Origin: Leptospiraceae bacterium | GTDB lineage: Bacteria; Spirochaetota; Leptospiria; Leptospirales; Leptospiraceae | Length of the DNA stretch: 64,000 nucleotides | Reading direction: 5' to 3' | Assembly (NCBI GenBank): GCA_024233875.1 | Contig: JACKPB010000006.1 | Span: 124,001 to 188,000 of the forward strand | Part shown: piece by piece, positions 1-9,210 of the stretch | Numbering within the stretch: position 1 is the first letter of the stretch | Layout of the letters: every line of letters starts with the position of its first letter | Translations under genes and position numbers: made by a program | The notes under the pieces: model-generated | Seen by the model: the letters and a program-made list of their open reading frames with translations, nothing else | What the model was told of the DNA's origin: nothing | Database searches by the model: none

Positions 1-1818
1 AAATTTCTCATCGGTCCAATGATCATTTGCTTTTTCAAAAGGAAGCGGGTAAGGAAAGTAAAATTTAAGTTCTGAAGGTTTGTTTTCCGGATTCCAAAAT
101 CCATAGGCTCCCCCGGGGTTGTAAATCCCACCCGGAAATTTGCTTTCCATAAAACCGAGGGGAATAGAGTTATTTTTTTGACATTTCTTACTCAGAGCTA
201 AAGACTTTTCTAATATAGGCATTCTGCTTTCATCCAGTGTGGATAAATTGTCACTGATGAGAAGCATTCCACCCGAAAGACCCATGACGGTGGCCATGAG
301 AATCGTTTGAGGATATGTCATACTGTTTTTGTCTTTGCGAATGATCAAACAATCCGGATCGTTCAACCAAAAATTTCGATGCATAAAAGCACGATTCAGA
401 CCATTGATCAGAGCACTTTCTGTACTCAGCGCATGTTTGTCCTGAAGCAATTTTCGTAACCAGTGAATGGACCAGAAGGGAGTGACGTCACAACTCACCC
501 TCATTCCATCAAAGATACCGATTGAGGGCATGATAGGTGCTCCGCAACCTAATAAAAATGTGTTTTTCCCGACTGTCTTACGAATCAATTCAAGAGCATT
601 GCGATACTTTTGGGCCGGACTGATCTTTCCATTATAAGCAACTCCATCCAAAGAGCCCGCATAGAGGAAATCCAGTTTGAGATAATTGTAACCCCATTCT
701 TTGGTCATAGTTCGAAAGACTTTCTCCAGATAGTCCAGAGCAATTGGATGGGTGATGTCCATGCAATAGGTATCATCCAGACCCCAGATGGGTTGCCAGA
801 TCGCCTGAATGGGATTCCCATTTTCGTCTTTCAGGAGGGCCTCGGGGTACATCTGATAAAATGAGGAATTCTTTCTAATGAGAAATGGAGCGAGCCAGAT
901 CCCGGGTTTCAATCCTACTTTTTTGATCTCGTCGGCCAGAAACCCCATACCGGCAGGAAATTTCTGATTGGGAATCAACCACTCTCCGATTTCCTTTTGA
1001 TATCCATCATCAATCTGAAAAAACTCGATAGGCAGTTTTCTGTTTTTAATTTCATTGAGATTGTCTAAAATAATTTTTTCGGATATTCCTGTGTAGTAGT
1101 AGTACCAGGAACACCAACCGGTCGGAACAGGTTGATCGTTTCTCTTGACTCCATTTTTCTTACCCAGGGACTTTGCATATTCATCCATAGCCAGATAAGG
1201 ATCATTAGTTATAGAGATTTGTTTGATGGTTGTGAGTTTGATTCCCTGGTTCCCTTTGAAGTCAGGAAGATGATAGAGATCATAAATGAATTCGATGGAG
1301 CTAATTTTATTTTCACGGGTCAATTGAACTCGAAATTTTGTGTTTTGCTCGGAATCATCTGCTACACCATAAATGAAACCTTTCTTAAGTTCTGAATTGT
1401 ATAGTATTGTCAACCCTTCACTTATAAAATCTCCAAGTTTTCCTGAATGCTGGGTGAAATAATTTTCTTCGGAGGTTTTTAGGAATTGTAAGATAGGAGA
1501 TGTATCACGTTCACTCCCATTGTATACTGTACTGAATCCCCAGGATTGATAACCATGTTGAAAAAAGGAAAATGAATTGTCTTTATCAAAGTTCGAAATG
1601 GAAATGCTTAGGGAAAGGAGTTTCAATCCAACTGATGGTCTCTGAGGACTCTTCCAAAACAAATCTCCCATATACAAAATATCATTATTTGTAATCTTAG
1701 TATCTAATTTTAGTTCGTAAGAGTTATCGTCTGATATCGTGGAAGAGGTGTTTGAAATCTCAAAATTCGTTGAAGACTTTTTCCCGAAAATTTCATATAT
1801 TAATGTGGCTTTCATCAT
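1..1818 (-). CDS. Alpha-galactosidase (GH36 / clan GH-D), partial at left edge
   Basis: The frame is open for all 606 codons from the ATG at 1818 to base 1, so the 3' end lies outside the window. Family motifs are clear: GWCSWYYYYTG near residue 235, FFQIDDGYQ near 280, KLDF with the probable nucleophile Asp383, and a later RVSCDV with the probable acid/base Asp444, then NDPDCLIIR. These fit hydrolysis of alpha-linked galactosides. There is no obvious signal peptide, so it is probably cytoplasmic. No good ribosome-binding site precedes ATG 1818 or 1815; a TTG at 1854 is in frame behind AAAGGGGAA and could be the true start. It is divergent from rnd. Fold and family are sure; substrate is inferred. 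Confidence 0.9.
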   Translation of the reverse strand, partial: MMKATLIYEIFGKKSSTNFEISNTSSTISDDNSYELKLDTKITNNDILYMGDLFWKSPQRPSVGLKLLSLSISISNFDKDNSFSFFQHGYQSWGFSTVYNGSERDTSPILQFLKTSEENYFTQHSGKLGDFISEGLTILYNSELKKGFIYGVADDSEQNTKFRVQLTRENKISSIEFIYDLYHLPDFKGNQGIKLTTIKQISITNDPYLAMDEYAKSLGKKNGVKRNDQPVPTGWCSWYYYYTGISEKIILDNLNEIKNRKLPIEFFQIDDGYQKEIGEWLIPNQKFPAGMGFLADEIKKVGLKPGIWLAPFLIRKNSSFYQMYPEALLKDENGNPIQAIWQPIWGLDDTYCMDITHPIALDYLEKVFRTMTKEWGYNYLKLDFLYAGSLDGVAYNGKISPAQKYRNALELIRKTVGKNTFLLGCGAPIMPSIGIFDGMRVSCDVTPFWSIHWLRKLLQDKHALSTESALINGLNRAFMHRNFWLNDPDCLIIRKDKNSMTYPQTILMATVMGLSGGMLLISDNLSTLDESRMPILEKSLALSKKCQKNNSIPLGFMESKFPGGIYNPGGAYGFWNPENKPSELKFYFPYPLPFEKANDHWTDEKF

Positions 1819-1930
1819 GTATAGTACCAGTATGGTAATAGTTACAATGCACAATTCCCCTTTTCACTACAACTAAAAATTCTTTTCGAAAAAGACCGGG
1901 GATACGCTTCTCTCTTGAAATATTTACAAA

Positions 1931-1949
1931 AAGTAAGAAAATCTTACTT
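1931..1949. promoter_or_regulatory. 19-bp palindrome in divergent promoter region
   Basis: AAGTAAGAAAATCTTACTT is a perfect 8-bp inverted repeat around 3 bases, between the divergent alpha-galactosidase and rnd genes. A TATGAT -10-like hexamer lies at 1956-1961. No T-tract follows, which argues for an operator rather than a terminator. The regulator is unknown. Confidence 0.35.
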
Positions 1950-2033
1950 CCTGGCTATGATTTAAGAAATTGTTTTTTTTAATTGTAATTCCATTCCACT
2001 CTTGAATCATTACACCTAAATAACGGAAATACT

Positions 2034-2672
2034 ATGCCCAAATACGCCCCCCCTCCCAAACCTAAGGTTTTTCAATGTGATTTGGATGAAGAGTTTTTTG
2101 AGCTCTACTCTAAAGACAATCATCTGGCTATAGATTGTGAAATGATGGGATTGAATCCAAGACGGGATAGACTTTGTGTCGTTCAACTCTGTGATTCTTT
2201 CAATCATTTTAGTCTCATTCAAATTGTTCAAGATCAAACTTCAGCTCCCAGATTGAAATCGCTTTTGGAAAGAAAAGAAATTACAAAAGTTTTCCACTTC
2301 GCCAGAATGGATATGTTGTTTTTAAAGACATATTTAGATATCAATGTAGATCCAATTTTTTGTACAAAGATTGCAAGCAAACTTTCCAGAACCTATACCG
2401 ATAAACATGGATTGAAAGATCTGATTAGGGAATTTTTCTCAGAAAACATTGATAAAAAAAATCAATCCAGTGATTGGGGAAAAAAAATATTAACTAAGGA
2501 TCAGATCGATTATGCCTGTGAGGATGTGCGATATCTAATTGCTCTCGAGCAAATTTTGACAGGGATGCTCGTCAGAGAAAAACGTATGGATCTGGCTCAG
2601 AACTGCTTTGGATTCATACCGACTCAAATCGAGTTGGATTATTTAGAAATGAAGGATATTTTGGAACATTGA
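2034..2672 (+). CDS. rnd: Ribonuclease D-like 3'-5' exonuclease
   Basis: This is a 212-residue DEDDy exonuclease. The four acidic metal ligands and the tyrosine are present: Asp34 and Glu36 in IDCEMMGL, Asp93 in HFARMDMLF, and Tyr160/Asp164 in YACEDVRYL. The family trims 3' ends of tRNA precursors and other structured RNA. It is shorter than E. coli RNase D and has no HRDC domain, like the short bacterial forms. The start is ATG 2034, ahead of a proline-rich N-terminus. Its TGA overlaps the TTG start of radA, so the two are probably translated together. RNA rather than DNA specificity is inferred from the family. Confidence 0.85.
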   Translation: MPKYAPPPKPKVFQCDLDEEFFELYSKDNHLAIDCEMMGLNPRRDRLCVVQLCDSFNHFSLIQIVQDQTSAPRLKSLLERKEITKVFHFARMDMLFLKTYLDINVDPIFCTKIASKLSRTYTDKHGLKDLIREFFSENIDKKNQSSDWGKKILTKDQIDYACEDVRYLIALEQILTGMLVREKRMDLAQNCFGFIPTQIELDYLEMKDILEH

Positions 2673-4054
2673 AAAAAACTCCCCGTCGTTTTGTTTGTCA
2701 GTCCTGCGGGATGGAGTATACGAGATGGGCAGGGAAATGCGATTCCTGTAATACGTGGAATACGATTGTTGAAGAAATCGGATCAGAAAAGTTTTCTTCC
2801 AAATCCAAACAATTAAAATTAAAATACATAGAACCCCAATCACTCAATAATAGTGATACAACCGAACCCGATCGCATCCTGACCGGGTTTAGTGATTTGG
2901 ATAGAGTTTTTGGGGGAGGAATCGTTCCGGGTAGTATCGGAATCATCGGTGGTGAACCGGGAGTTGGCAAATCTACTTTGATTCTAATGATTGCCAGACA
3001 TCTCTCGACATCCCGAAAAGTTTTGTACATTTCCGGAGAAGAGTCAGCGCCTCAAATCAAAATGAGGGCAAAGAGAATGAACCTTTCCGGGGAAAATATC
3101 TTCCTCAGTTCCGAAACCACTGCCGAGACGATTGTAGATATGATTCGCGGAGAGAATCCGGGAATCGTTTTTATTGATTCAATTCAAACCATAAGCCGTG
3201 AAGATCTTTCCAATCAGGCAGGAACTGTCACCCAATTACGTGAATGTACACAATTGTTTTTAGAATCTGCCAAGAGTACAGGGATCCCAATTTTTCTAAT
3301 CGGGCACATCACAAAGGAAGGGAGTATTGCAGGGCCGAGGGTTCTGGAGCATCTGGTAGATATTGTTCTTTATTTCGAAAGTGATAAACTCAATTACTTT
3401 CGAATTCTCAGAGCAGCGAAGAATCGATTCGGTCCTGTAGGGGATTTGGCAATTTTTGAAATGAATCGAGAAGGACTACGTCAGATCGACAACAAAAACT
3501 CTCTCTACCTAACCGGTGAGGAAGAACTCAGGAGTGGAGCGGTGTTTTCTGCAATTCGTGAAGGCTCCCGGGCTATGACGGTGGAGATTCAGGCTCTGGT
3601 GAGTAAATCTGGTTACGCTCAACCCAGAAGAATGTCGGAAGGTGTGGACAATAGAAGACTCATTCTTCTGGCTGCAGTCATGGAAAAGTTCCTCAAGATT
3701 CCTTTTTCAGAATTTGATATCTTCAGTAATCTGGCAGGAGGACTGACGAATGACGAACCCGCCCTCGACCTGGCTATTTGTGTTTCCATTCTCTCTTCTT
3801 ATAAAGAAGAGAGTGTATCGGATTCTACCGCTGTTTTAGGAGAGGTCGGACTTTCGGGCGAAATACGACCCATCAGCGCTGTGAACGTACGCATTAGAGA
3901 TTTAAAAGGTTTTGGAATCAAGAGAATATTTATTCCCCATTCCAATTGGAAAGAAATCGAAGGGGAGAATGAGGGAATCTATGGACTGAAGCATTTGGAT
4001 GAATTTGAAAAAATTTTCACCTCAGGAACAGGTTCGGTTCAGGATGTTTTCTGA
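2669..4054 (+). CDS. radA: DNA repair protein RadA
   Basis: A 461-residue RecA-family branch-migration ATPase. In order: an N-terminal C4 zinc finger (Cys10, Cys13, Cys24, Cys27), Walker A GEPGVGKST at 95-103, the RadA hallmark KNRFGPVGD near 250, and a C-terminal Lon-protease-like domain with DEPALDLAICV. RadA extends heteroduplex DNA during recombinational repair. The start must be the TTG at 2669 because the next ATG falls inside the zinc finger. The start overlaps the rnd stop, indicating translational coupling. Length and motif order are normal. Confidence 0.96.
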   Translation: MKKTPRRFVCQSCGMEYTRWAGKCDSCNTWNTIVEEIGSEKFSSKSKQLKLKYIEPQSLNNSDTTEPDRILTGFSDLDRVFGGGIVPGSIGIIGGEPGVGKSTLILMIARHLSTSRKVLYISGEESAPQIKMRAKRMNLSGENIFLSSETTAETIVDMIRGENPGIVFIDSIQTISREDLSNQAGTVTQLRECTQLFLESAKSTGIPIFLIGHITKEGSIAGPRVLEHLVDIVLYFESDKLNYFRILRAAKNRFGPVGDLAIFEMNREGLRQIDNKNSLYLTGEEELRSGAVFSAIREGSRAMTVEIQALVSKSGYAQPRRMSEGVDNRRLILLAAVMEKFLKIPFSEFDIFSNLAGGLTNDEPALDLAICVSILSSYKEESVSDSTAVLGEVGLSGEIRPISAVNVRIRDLKGFGIKRIFIPHSNWKEIEGENEGIYGLKHLDEFEKIFTSGTGSVQDVF

Positions 4055-4193
4055 TTTTTATTTTTACCTTTTTTTAGAATAATATTTTACCTATAGATCG
4101 GTATAAGAAAACTATTAAGAAAAAGTAATCGATTTGGACTTAACTTTTGAATGATTTTAAGGAACCAATAGAAATATTAAGTTTTGAATAGAA

Positions 4194-5474
4194 ATGAATG
4201 ACAATACAATTTCACTAGGAATCAACACTAAAAGTTTAATACCCTACAATGTGTTGATCATTGACGACTCAAGAATGGATCAACTTCTTTTGCGTCAATT
4301 TTTACAATCAGAGATGTTTCATATTTCGCACATGGCTGAAACCGGAAAGGAAGCACTGGATTATTTGAATTTGAATGCTTCCAGAATAGATGTGGTTTGT
4401 GTGGATTATGATATGCCCGGGATAAATGGGGTTGAGACCATCCGTCAAATCAAACATTTTTATCCCCATATGCTAATAGTGATGATAACCGCACATCCGA
4501 ACAAAGAAGTTGTGTCCGAGCTTCACAAGATGAGTGTGAATGCTATGATAGTGAAACCTATCAACAAAACTCAGGTCACGGAAAAATTTGCAATGGTTTT
4601 AGGTAGGAAAGATGTTCTCAGTAAGAGTGTCGTCGCGTACAAAAAAAATACAGGTATTGATCTCAATGACCTGAAAATCCCTCCCCAACCATCCGTATTG
4701 ATCAAGGTACTACAGTTTGACACAAGTACTTCCGGAGGAAGTACTGAATTAGAAAAAATCATAGCTCCTGATAAGGCAATTTCTCTCGATATCCTGAGGA
4801 TATCAAATTCAGCATTTTATGGTCGGGCAGGGACGATTACAAGTTTGAAAGACGCCATCACTCTTCTCGGGGTGAAGACGATCAAAAATCTTGTGATCCT
4901 TCAATCTAAAAAACATTTCTCCTCATCGCTAGTGGGTCAGATGTTCAAAACACATATCAATGATTTGCCCATTTTGACATCTCTGGTAAGCTTTGACTTA
5001 TTGAATCCACTAGGGCAAATGAAGCTTCAAAACGATATCTTTACATTCGCTCTTTTTCGAAAGATTGGGTCTACCGTTCTTGCTATGAATTTCCCCAAAC
5101 GATACCAGGAAGTACTCAAGCTTTGTGAGATAGGTACCAAGAGTCAGATTGCAATCGAAAAAGAAGAGTTCAATCTCAGTTCTATAGATGTAGGGCTAAA
5201 AGTATTTCGAATATGGAATATGCCAAAGCCATTTCATGATCATATAAAGAATATTAATTTCAATGCTCAAATGATCTCAGAGGTTGATGATAAGGATAGA
5301 TTGACAAGATTGGCTGAGAATCTTTCCAAGAAAATGATGAAAATTCAAATCTCACGAGAAGAAGAAGATATTATGAATGTGATTTTTGATTACTACAAAG
5401 CATCTGACGAAATTAGAAATGCGTTCAGTGAAGAATATATGGAAAACATGAAGGATCATCCTTACTTTCTATAG
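4194..5474 (+). CDS. Response regulator with HDOD output domain
   Basis: Residues about 18-135 form a receiver domain, with acidic pocket Asp24/Asp25, phospho-acceptor Asp71 in CVDYDMPG and Lys121 in VKPIN. Residues about 155-360 match HDOD (PPQPSVLIKVLQ, then DILRISNSAFYG and LKDAITLLGVKTIKNLVI). HDOD proteins are signalling relatives of HD phosphohydrolases without the full catalytic site. The cognate kinase is not adjacent. The gene is monocistronic, 139 bp after radA and convergent with the topoisomerase genes. Function beyond phospho-signalling is not deducible. Confidence 0.88.
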   Translation: MNDNTISLGINTKSLIPYNVLIIDDSRMDQLLLRQFLQSEMFHISHMAETGKEALDYLNLNASRIDVVCVDYDMPGINGVETIRQIKHFYPHMLIVMITAHPNKEVVSELHKMSVNAMIVKPINKTQVTEKFAMVLGRKDVLSKSVVAYKKNTGIDLNDLKIPPQPSVLIKVLQFDTSTSGGSTELEKIIAPDKAISLDILRISNSAFYGRAGTITSLKDAITLLGVKTIKNLVILQSKKHFSSSLVGQMFKTHINDLPILTSLVSFDLLNPLGQMKLQNDIFTFALFRKIGSTVLAMNFPKRYQEVLKLCEIGTKSQIAIEKEEFNLSSIDVGLKVFRIWNMPKPFHDHIKNINFNAQMISEVDDKDRLTRLAENLSKKMMKIQISREEEDIMNVIFDYYKASDEIRNAFSEEYMENMKDHPYFL

Positions 5475-5512
5475 ATCTCCTGAATACAAGTTTTCACCTC
5501 CAATCTACCTGA

Positions 5513-5535
5513 GCAAAACTCAAATCGAGTTTTGC
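5513..5535. terminator. Bidirectional hairpin between convergent genes
   Basis: GCAAAACTC (5513-5521) and GAGTTTTGC (5527-5535) form a perfect 9-bp stem around a 5-base loop. It lies exactly between the convergent HDOD regulator and parE-like genes. A pyrimidine stretch (CCTTCCTTT) follows on the plus strand. The T-tract is imperfect, but position and stem support termination in both directions. Confidence 0.6.
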
Positions 5536-5545
5536 CCTTCCTTTC

Positions 5546-7660
5546 TCAATCAGAGATTGTATACATAGCGTATTCAGAAATTGCCTGTCTTCTCTTTTCT
5601 GCAAAGTCTTTGTGAAACCATAATTGTTGTGTATGACTTGCAGATTTCTTGCTCTGAATTATAATTCTTGTCATACACTCATCTACGGCAAATTTCATTG
5701 CTTCTTTGGAAGTTTCTCCCAGACCTTTATTACGTTTCTTACGGGTAAGAGTTCCATTATTCTTTTGGAGTTTAGCCATTAGAGCGTCATACTCCTTATC
5801 ATCAATACAGAACTGGACTTCTTTTTTCCCATCCTTCCATTTGACTTCCACTTCATAAAGCGGAGCAGCAGAGAAATGTATTACACCCAGGTCGAAAAGT
5901 TCTGGCCAGTATTCATAGAAGAATGATAGCATAAGACTTCGGATTGCATATCCATCAAAATCAGCGTCTGTAATGATCGATACACGTTCATAATTCAGTT
6001 GGTCAACAGACTTTACTTTTCCATCCAAAGGAAGTCCGAGAATAGCTACAATATTCTTAAACTCTTCGTTTGCCATAGCCTTAGCCAGATTGATTCCTTT
6101 GCAATTCATTGGTTTCCCTCTTAGAGGAAAGAGTCCATGGAGTTTTGGATTTCTGGCAGGTCGTAATCCTGCTATGGCTGAATCACCTTCTGCGATAAAA
6201 AGAACTCTTCCCTTATCACCCGGCTTCCCTGTGGGGGGCATGAGCTTGGGGATATTATTCCTGGAAGCTTTTCTTAGTCCTTTTTGAGCATCCTCTAATT
6301 CTTTGAGGTGAGTCCTTTTTTCCATTTGAAGTTTGATTTCTTCCAGAAGGTTGGTTTTCTTAATCAGTTTATCAAGGTGTTTATCAACTGCTTTTCTCAT
6401 GTCCTCATTCAAATCATTGATAAGGTAGGACTTATCCTGAGACTTAAATCTCGGATTCAAAATCCGAAGATTGACATACATATGAAAGCAATTTCTTACA
6501 TCATTTCTTGTACTTTGAGTTTTGAGTTTCTTCTCGAGAGATTGAATGGAACTCTTCTTTCTGACTTCATCACAGATTCTGTTTTCGAGATACTCTATTG
6601 CGGAGCCTCCCTGGACTGCAAAATTCGAATTTACCCAACTCAGAGTTTTGTTTTGTCCGATTACAAAATAAGTCTCCATGTGAATTTGAGAAGCAGAAGT
6701 TGGATCGTTGTAATCCATTTTGTAATACGTTAGATCGGAAGCAGAGAAAATCTCATCCAGACCTTTCTTGAATTTAAATTTCTCAGTTTTGTTTTTGTGT
6801 ACGAAATGAATTTCCAGACCCGGATTTGTGATAGCAATATCTTGAAGATATTGCTTTAGAAGTTTAACATCATACCGAATATCCAAATTATTGAAATACT
6901 TGGGATTCAATTCGAATTCGATCTTGGTTCCATGGGCTGTATTCCCGGAGTTTTTGATCGATTCGAGCATATTGTTTTTTTGCATCAAGGGCAATAGCTT
7001 TTCAATCTGATCCGGTTTCAAATGAGGACAATCACGGAAGGTGCCATGTTCATCAAAATATAGAAATATCTTATCGTTTATATCATTTGAAAATTTATAA
7101 GTCTTGATAGCTTTTTTTACATCTTCTGAAATAGTAAATAATTTCTTATAAGTTTTCGTTCCGTTTGTAGTTTCCACACGGAAATAACTGGATACCATTC
7201 GAACAAGAGAAATCCCCACACCATTTTGACCTGCGACATGATCTTCTTTTACTTTGTCGTCAAAGTTTTCTCCGTACATAAGATGAAGGAAAACTCCCTC
7301 CGCATTCTCGGATGGAATTCCTCTTCCATTGTCTTCTATCGAAACTCTCTTCTGATCTGTCGATAGGGTGACAGTGATTTTGGACATCTTGTCTTTAGGG
7401 GCAATGCTTTTGTCGTTTAGATTTTTTCTATATTCATCCACCGCATTCATGCATGCCTCATCAAGACATTTCAGCTTTGCGGGGATGTCAGAAATTTCTT
7501 CATGGAGAATTTCATACTTATCTGAATTTTTTTCAAAATAATGTTGTTCAAAAGTTGAAAGAGAATTCTGTCCCAACCACATTCCGGTTCTCATTCGAAC
7601 GTGTTCTACATTGGATAGTTTCTTAAAATTTCTCTGTTGCTTTGTTTCACTTGATTTCAT
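5546..7660 (-). CDS. Type II topoisomerase ATPase/Toprim subunit (ParE/GyrB-like)
   Basis: 704 residues. The GHKL ATPase has Glu68 and Asn72 in LDEACMNAVDEY, then EDNGRGIP and GQNGVGIS. The transducer follows. The Toprim domain has Glu491 in AEGDSA and the metal triad DADFDG at 565-570; KGLGE is near the C-terminus. Sequence around the motifs is far from ordinary GyrB (for example EGDSAIAGLRPARNPK). ATG 7660 follows GGAAAT. The cleavage-subunit gene lies 36 bp upstream on the same strand, so the two form an operon. It strand-passes DNA with that partner. ParE, GyrB or a phage-type large subunit cannot be told apart without a tree. Confidence 0.87.
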   Translation of the reverse strand: MKSSETKQQRNFKKLSNVEHVRMRTGMWLGQNSLSTFEQHYFEKNSDKYEILHEEISDIPAKLKCLDEACMNAVDEYRKNLNDKSIAPKDKMSKITVTLSTDQKRVSIEDNGRGIPSENAEGVFLHLMYGENFDDKVKEDHVAGQNGVGISLVRMVSSYFRVETTNGTKTYKKLFTISEDVKKAIKTYKFSNDINDKIFLYFDEHGTFRDCPHLKPDQIEKLLPLMQKNNMLESIKNSGNTAHGTKIEFELNPKYFNNLDIRYDVKLLKQYLQDIAITNPGLEIHFVHKNKTEKFKFKKGLDEIFSASDLTYYKMDYNDPTSASQIHMETYFVIGQNKTLSWVNSNFAVQGGSAIEYLENRICDEVRKKSSIQSLEKKLKTQSTRNDVRNCFHMYVNLRILNPRFKSQDKSYLINDLNEDMRKAVDKHLDKLIKKTNLLEEIKLQMEKRTHLKELEDAQKGLRKASRNNIPKLMPPTGKPGDKGRVLFIAEGDSAIAGLRPARNPKLHGLFPLRGKPMNCKGINLAKAMANEEFKNIVAILGLPLDGKVKSVDQLNYERVSIITDADFDGYAIRSLMLSFFYEYWPELFDLGVIHFSAAPLYEVEVKWKDGKKEVQFCIDDKEYDALMAKLQKNNGTLTRKKRNKGLGETSKEAMKFAVDECMTRIIIQSKKSASHTQQLWFHKDFAEKRRQAISEYAMYTISD

Positions 7661-7696
7661 TCAGATTTCCTTTTCTAAATTTGGAATTTTGTATTC

Positions 7697-9082
7697 TCAT
7701 TTGTCCCATTTGGATTTCAGTTCATTTAATTCTCCGACCATGAACTCAACCAGCTTGGGATCTTTTTTGTAAAGAGTTGTGTATTCTTCAAATTTAGCTT
7801 TAGCTTCAGTGATAGCTTCTTTACATTTCTTTACTTCTTCGAGTGTCATACGATAAACAGGGATAGTTGAAAGCCATTCAAAGTATTTGAACTTTGCTTT
7901 TTTTAATTGATCTTCAAATTCTGCTTTTGATTTGATTCCGGTAACTTTTTGGTTCCATTTTTCATTGATGAAGCGTATTAATTCAGAATTTCGATCGATT
8001 TTTTCCTGTTCGAGTCCGGCTAATCTCTTGAATCTGCGGATCAAGTGTGTTTTGCGAAAGTCGCAAAATCTTCGTATGATTTCTTCAGGATTAGAATTTT
8101 GTAATTTACCTTCGTGCGTGATGATGTTGTAGGTTAGGGCCTCTGATTGTTCTTTATTGAAAAGTTCCCTTACCTGTTCTTCTGTAGGCTTGTCACCCCG
8201 TTTGTAAAGAAGTTCAATTTTAAATGTCTGACTGGAATGATCAACATAGTCCTTAAGCCAATTGTCCTTTTTCTCGAGAAGGTCATCGAGGTAATTGATT
8301 ACTTTTTCTCTATTCCATGACATCGGAGCGTCGGTAAGATAAATAGAATCGTCTACATAAGTAAAGCTGAAAGTAGTGGATAGTACCTCAGAGCCATTGG
8401 CACTTTTGCTGATTTTGATTTCACCCTTATAGTCTTTGTACCAGGGTTTGATCTTTTTGGCTTTTCCTGATTTCAAATAAGAAATTTGGCTATCAATGAT
8501 ATGACCGAGTTTGTGCCCCGGGATGAAACATCTAAATCCGGTCGCAATCCCCTGGATGTGATTTAGTAAAACAATAGGAACCTTTCCAACAAAAAAAATC
8601 GGTTCGTCTTCAGTCTCATCATAATTTCTTATATAGTCTATGTCGGGGAGACTTTCAAAAAATCCCAGATCCTTCACAAAATCTGAGAGCTTGACTTCTG
8701 TGTATCTGGGGGAAGCGATAGCATTGGGATCGAGAACGTCTCCAAAGGTACCTTCACCGCTCACAAGGGGAACATTGTTCGCAAAGGTAAAGTTTTGAGC
8801 CATAGCCGAGAGAGCATCCTGAATGGATTTGTCTCCATGTGGGTGGTATCCCATCGCCAATCCGGCTACTTTTACGGTTTTGGTGTACCTATTCCTGGCA
8901 TCGGAGTTCCACATAGCCCATAAAATCCTGCGTTGAACCGGCTTCAAACCATCAATTTCATGTGGAATCGCCCGGGAGTCGCATACATATCGGGAATACT
9001 TCCTCTGATCATCGTGAACCTGATCTTCAAAGCTTACCTTGGGAGGATCAATGTTCTTCATTTCTGTCACATTATTTTTCAT
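7697..9082 (-). CDS. Type II topoisomerase DNA-cleavage subunit (ParC/GyrA-like), no C-terminal pinwheel
   Basis: The first ATG at 9082 gives 461 residues; a TTG at 9121 would add 13. The winged-helix/tower core is present: DGLKPVQRRILW, GYHPHGDKSIQDAL, and the catalytic tyrosine in SPRYTEVKLS (Tyr127 from ATG 9082). It ends after the coiled coil. The roughly 300-residue beta-pinwheel of GyrA or ParC, which in gyrase wraps DNA, is absent. It forms an operon with the ParE/GyrB-like gene. Expected activity is relaxation or decatenation rather than wrapping-dependent supercoiling. Fluoroquinolone-region residues differ from the usual GDSAVY (here GDKSIQD). Confidence 0.87.
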   Translation of the reverse strand: MKNNVTEMKNIDPPKVSFEDQVHDDQRKYSRYVCDSRAIPHEIDGLKPVQRRILWAMWNSDARNRYTKTVKVAGLAMGYHPHGDKSIQDALSAMAQNFTFANNVPLVSGEGTFGDVLDPNAIASPRYTEVKLSDFVKDLGFFESLPDIDYIRNYDETEDEPIFFVGKVPIVLLNHIQGIATGFRCFIPGHKLGHIIDSQISYLKSGKAKKIKPWYKDYKGEIKISKSANGSEVLSTTFSFTYVDDSIYLTDAPMSWNREKVINYLDDLLEKKDNWLKDYVDHSSQTFKIELLYKRGDKPTEEQVRELFNKEQSEALTYNIITHEGKLQNSNPEEIIRRFCDFRKTHLIRRFKRLAGLEQEKIDRNSELIRFINEKWNQKVTGIKSKAEFEDQLKKAKFKYFEWLSTIPVYRMTLEEVKKCKEAITEAKAKFEEYTTLYKKDPKLVEFMVGELNELKSKWDK

Positions 9083-9210
9083 CTTTTTGCCGTTTTTAAA
9101 AATACCTATTCTGCTTGTCAAGAGAATTATTTTTTCTAGTCTTGATCTAAATCTATAAACCTATAATAAACAAAGAAATAGAAAGAAATACATTGAAAAA
9201 CAAAGAAAAC

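Noticed and set aside
610..1395. Two plus-strand open frames inside the first 1.8 kb
   Set aside because: They lie antisense to the alpha-galactosidase frame, whose catalytic motifs are unmistakable.
6090..6733. Plus-strand open frames within the topoisomerase genes
   Set aside because: Shadows of the minus-strand parE-like gene; no motifs or ribosome-binding sites.
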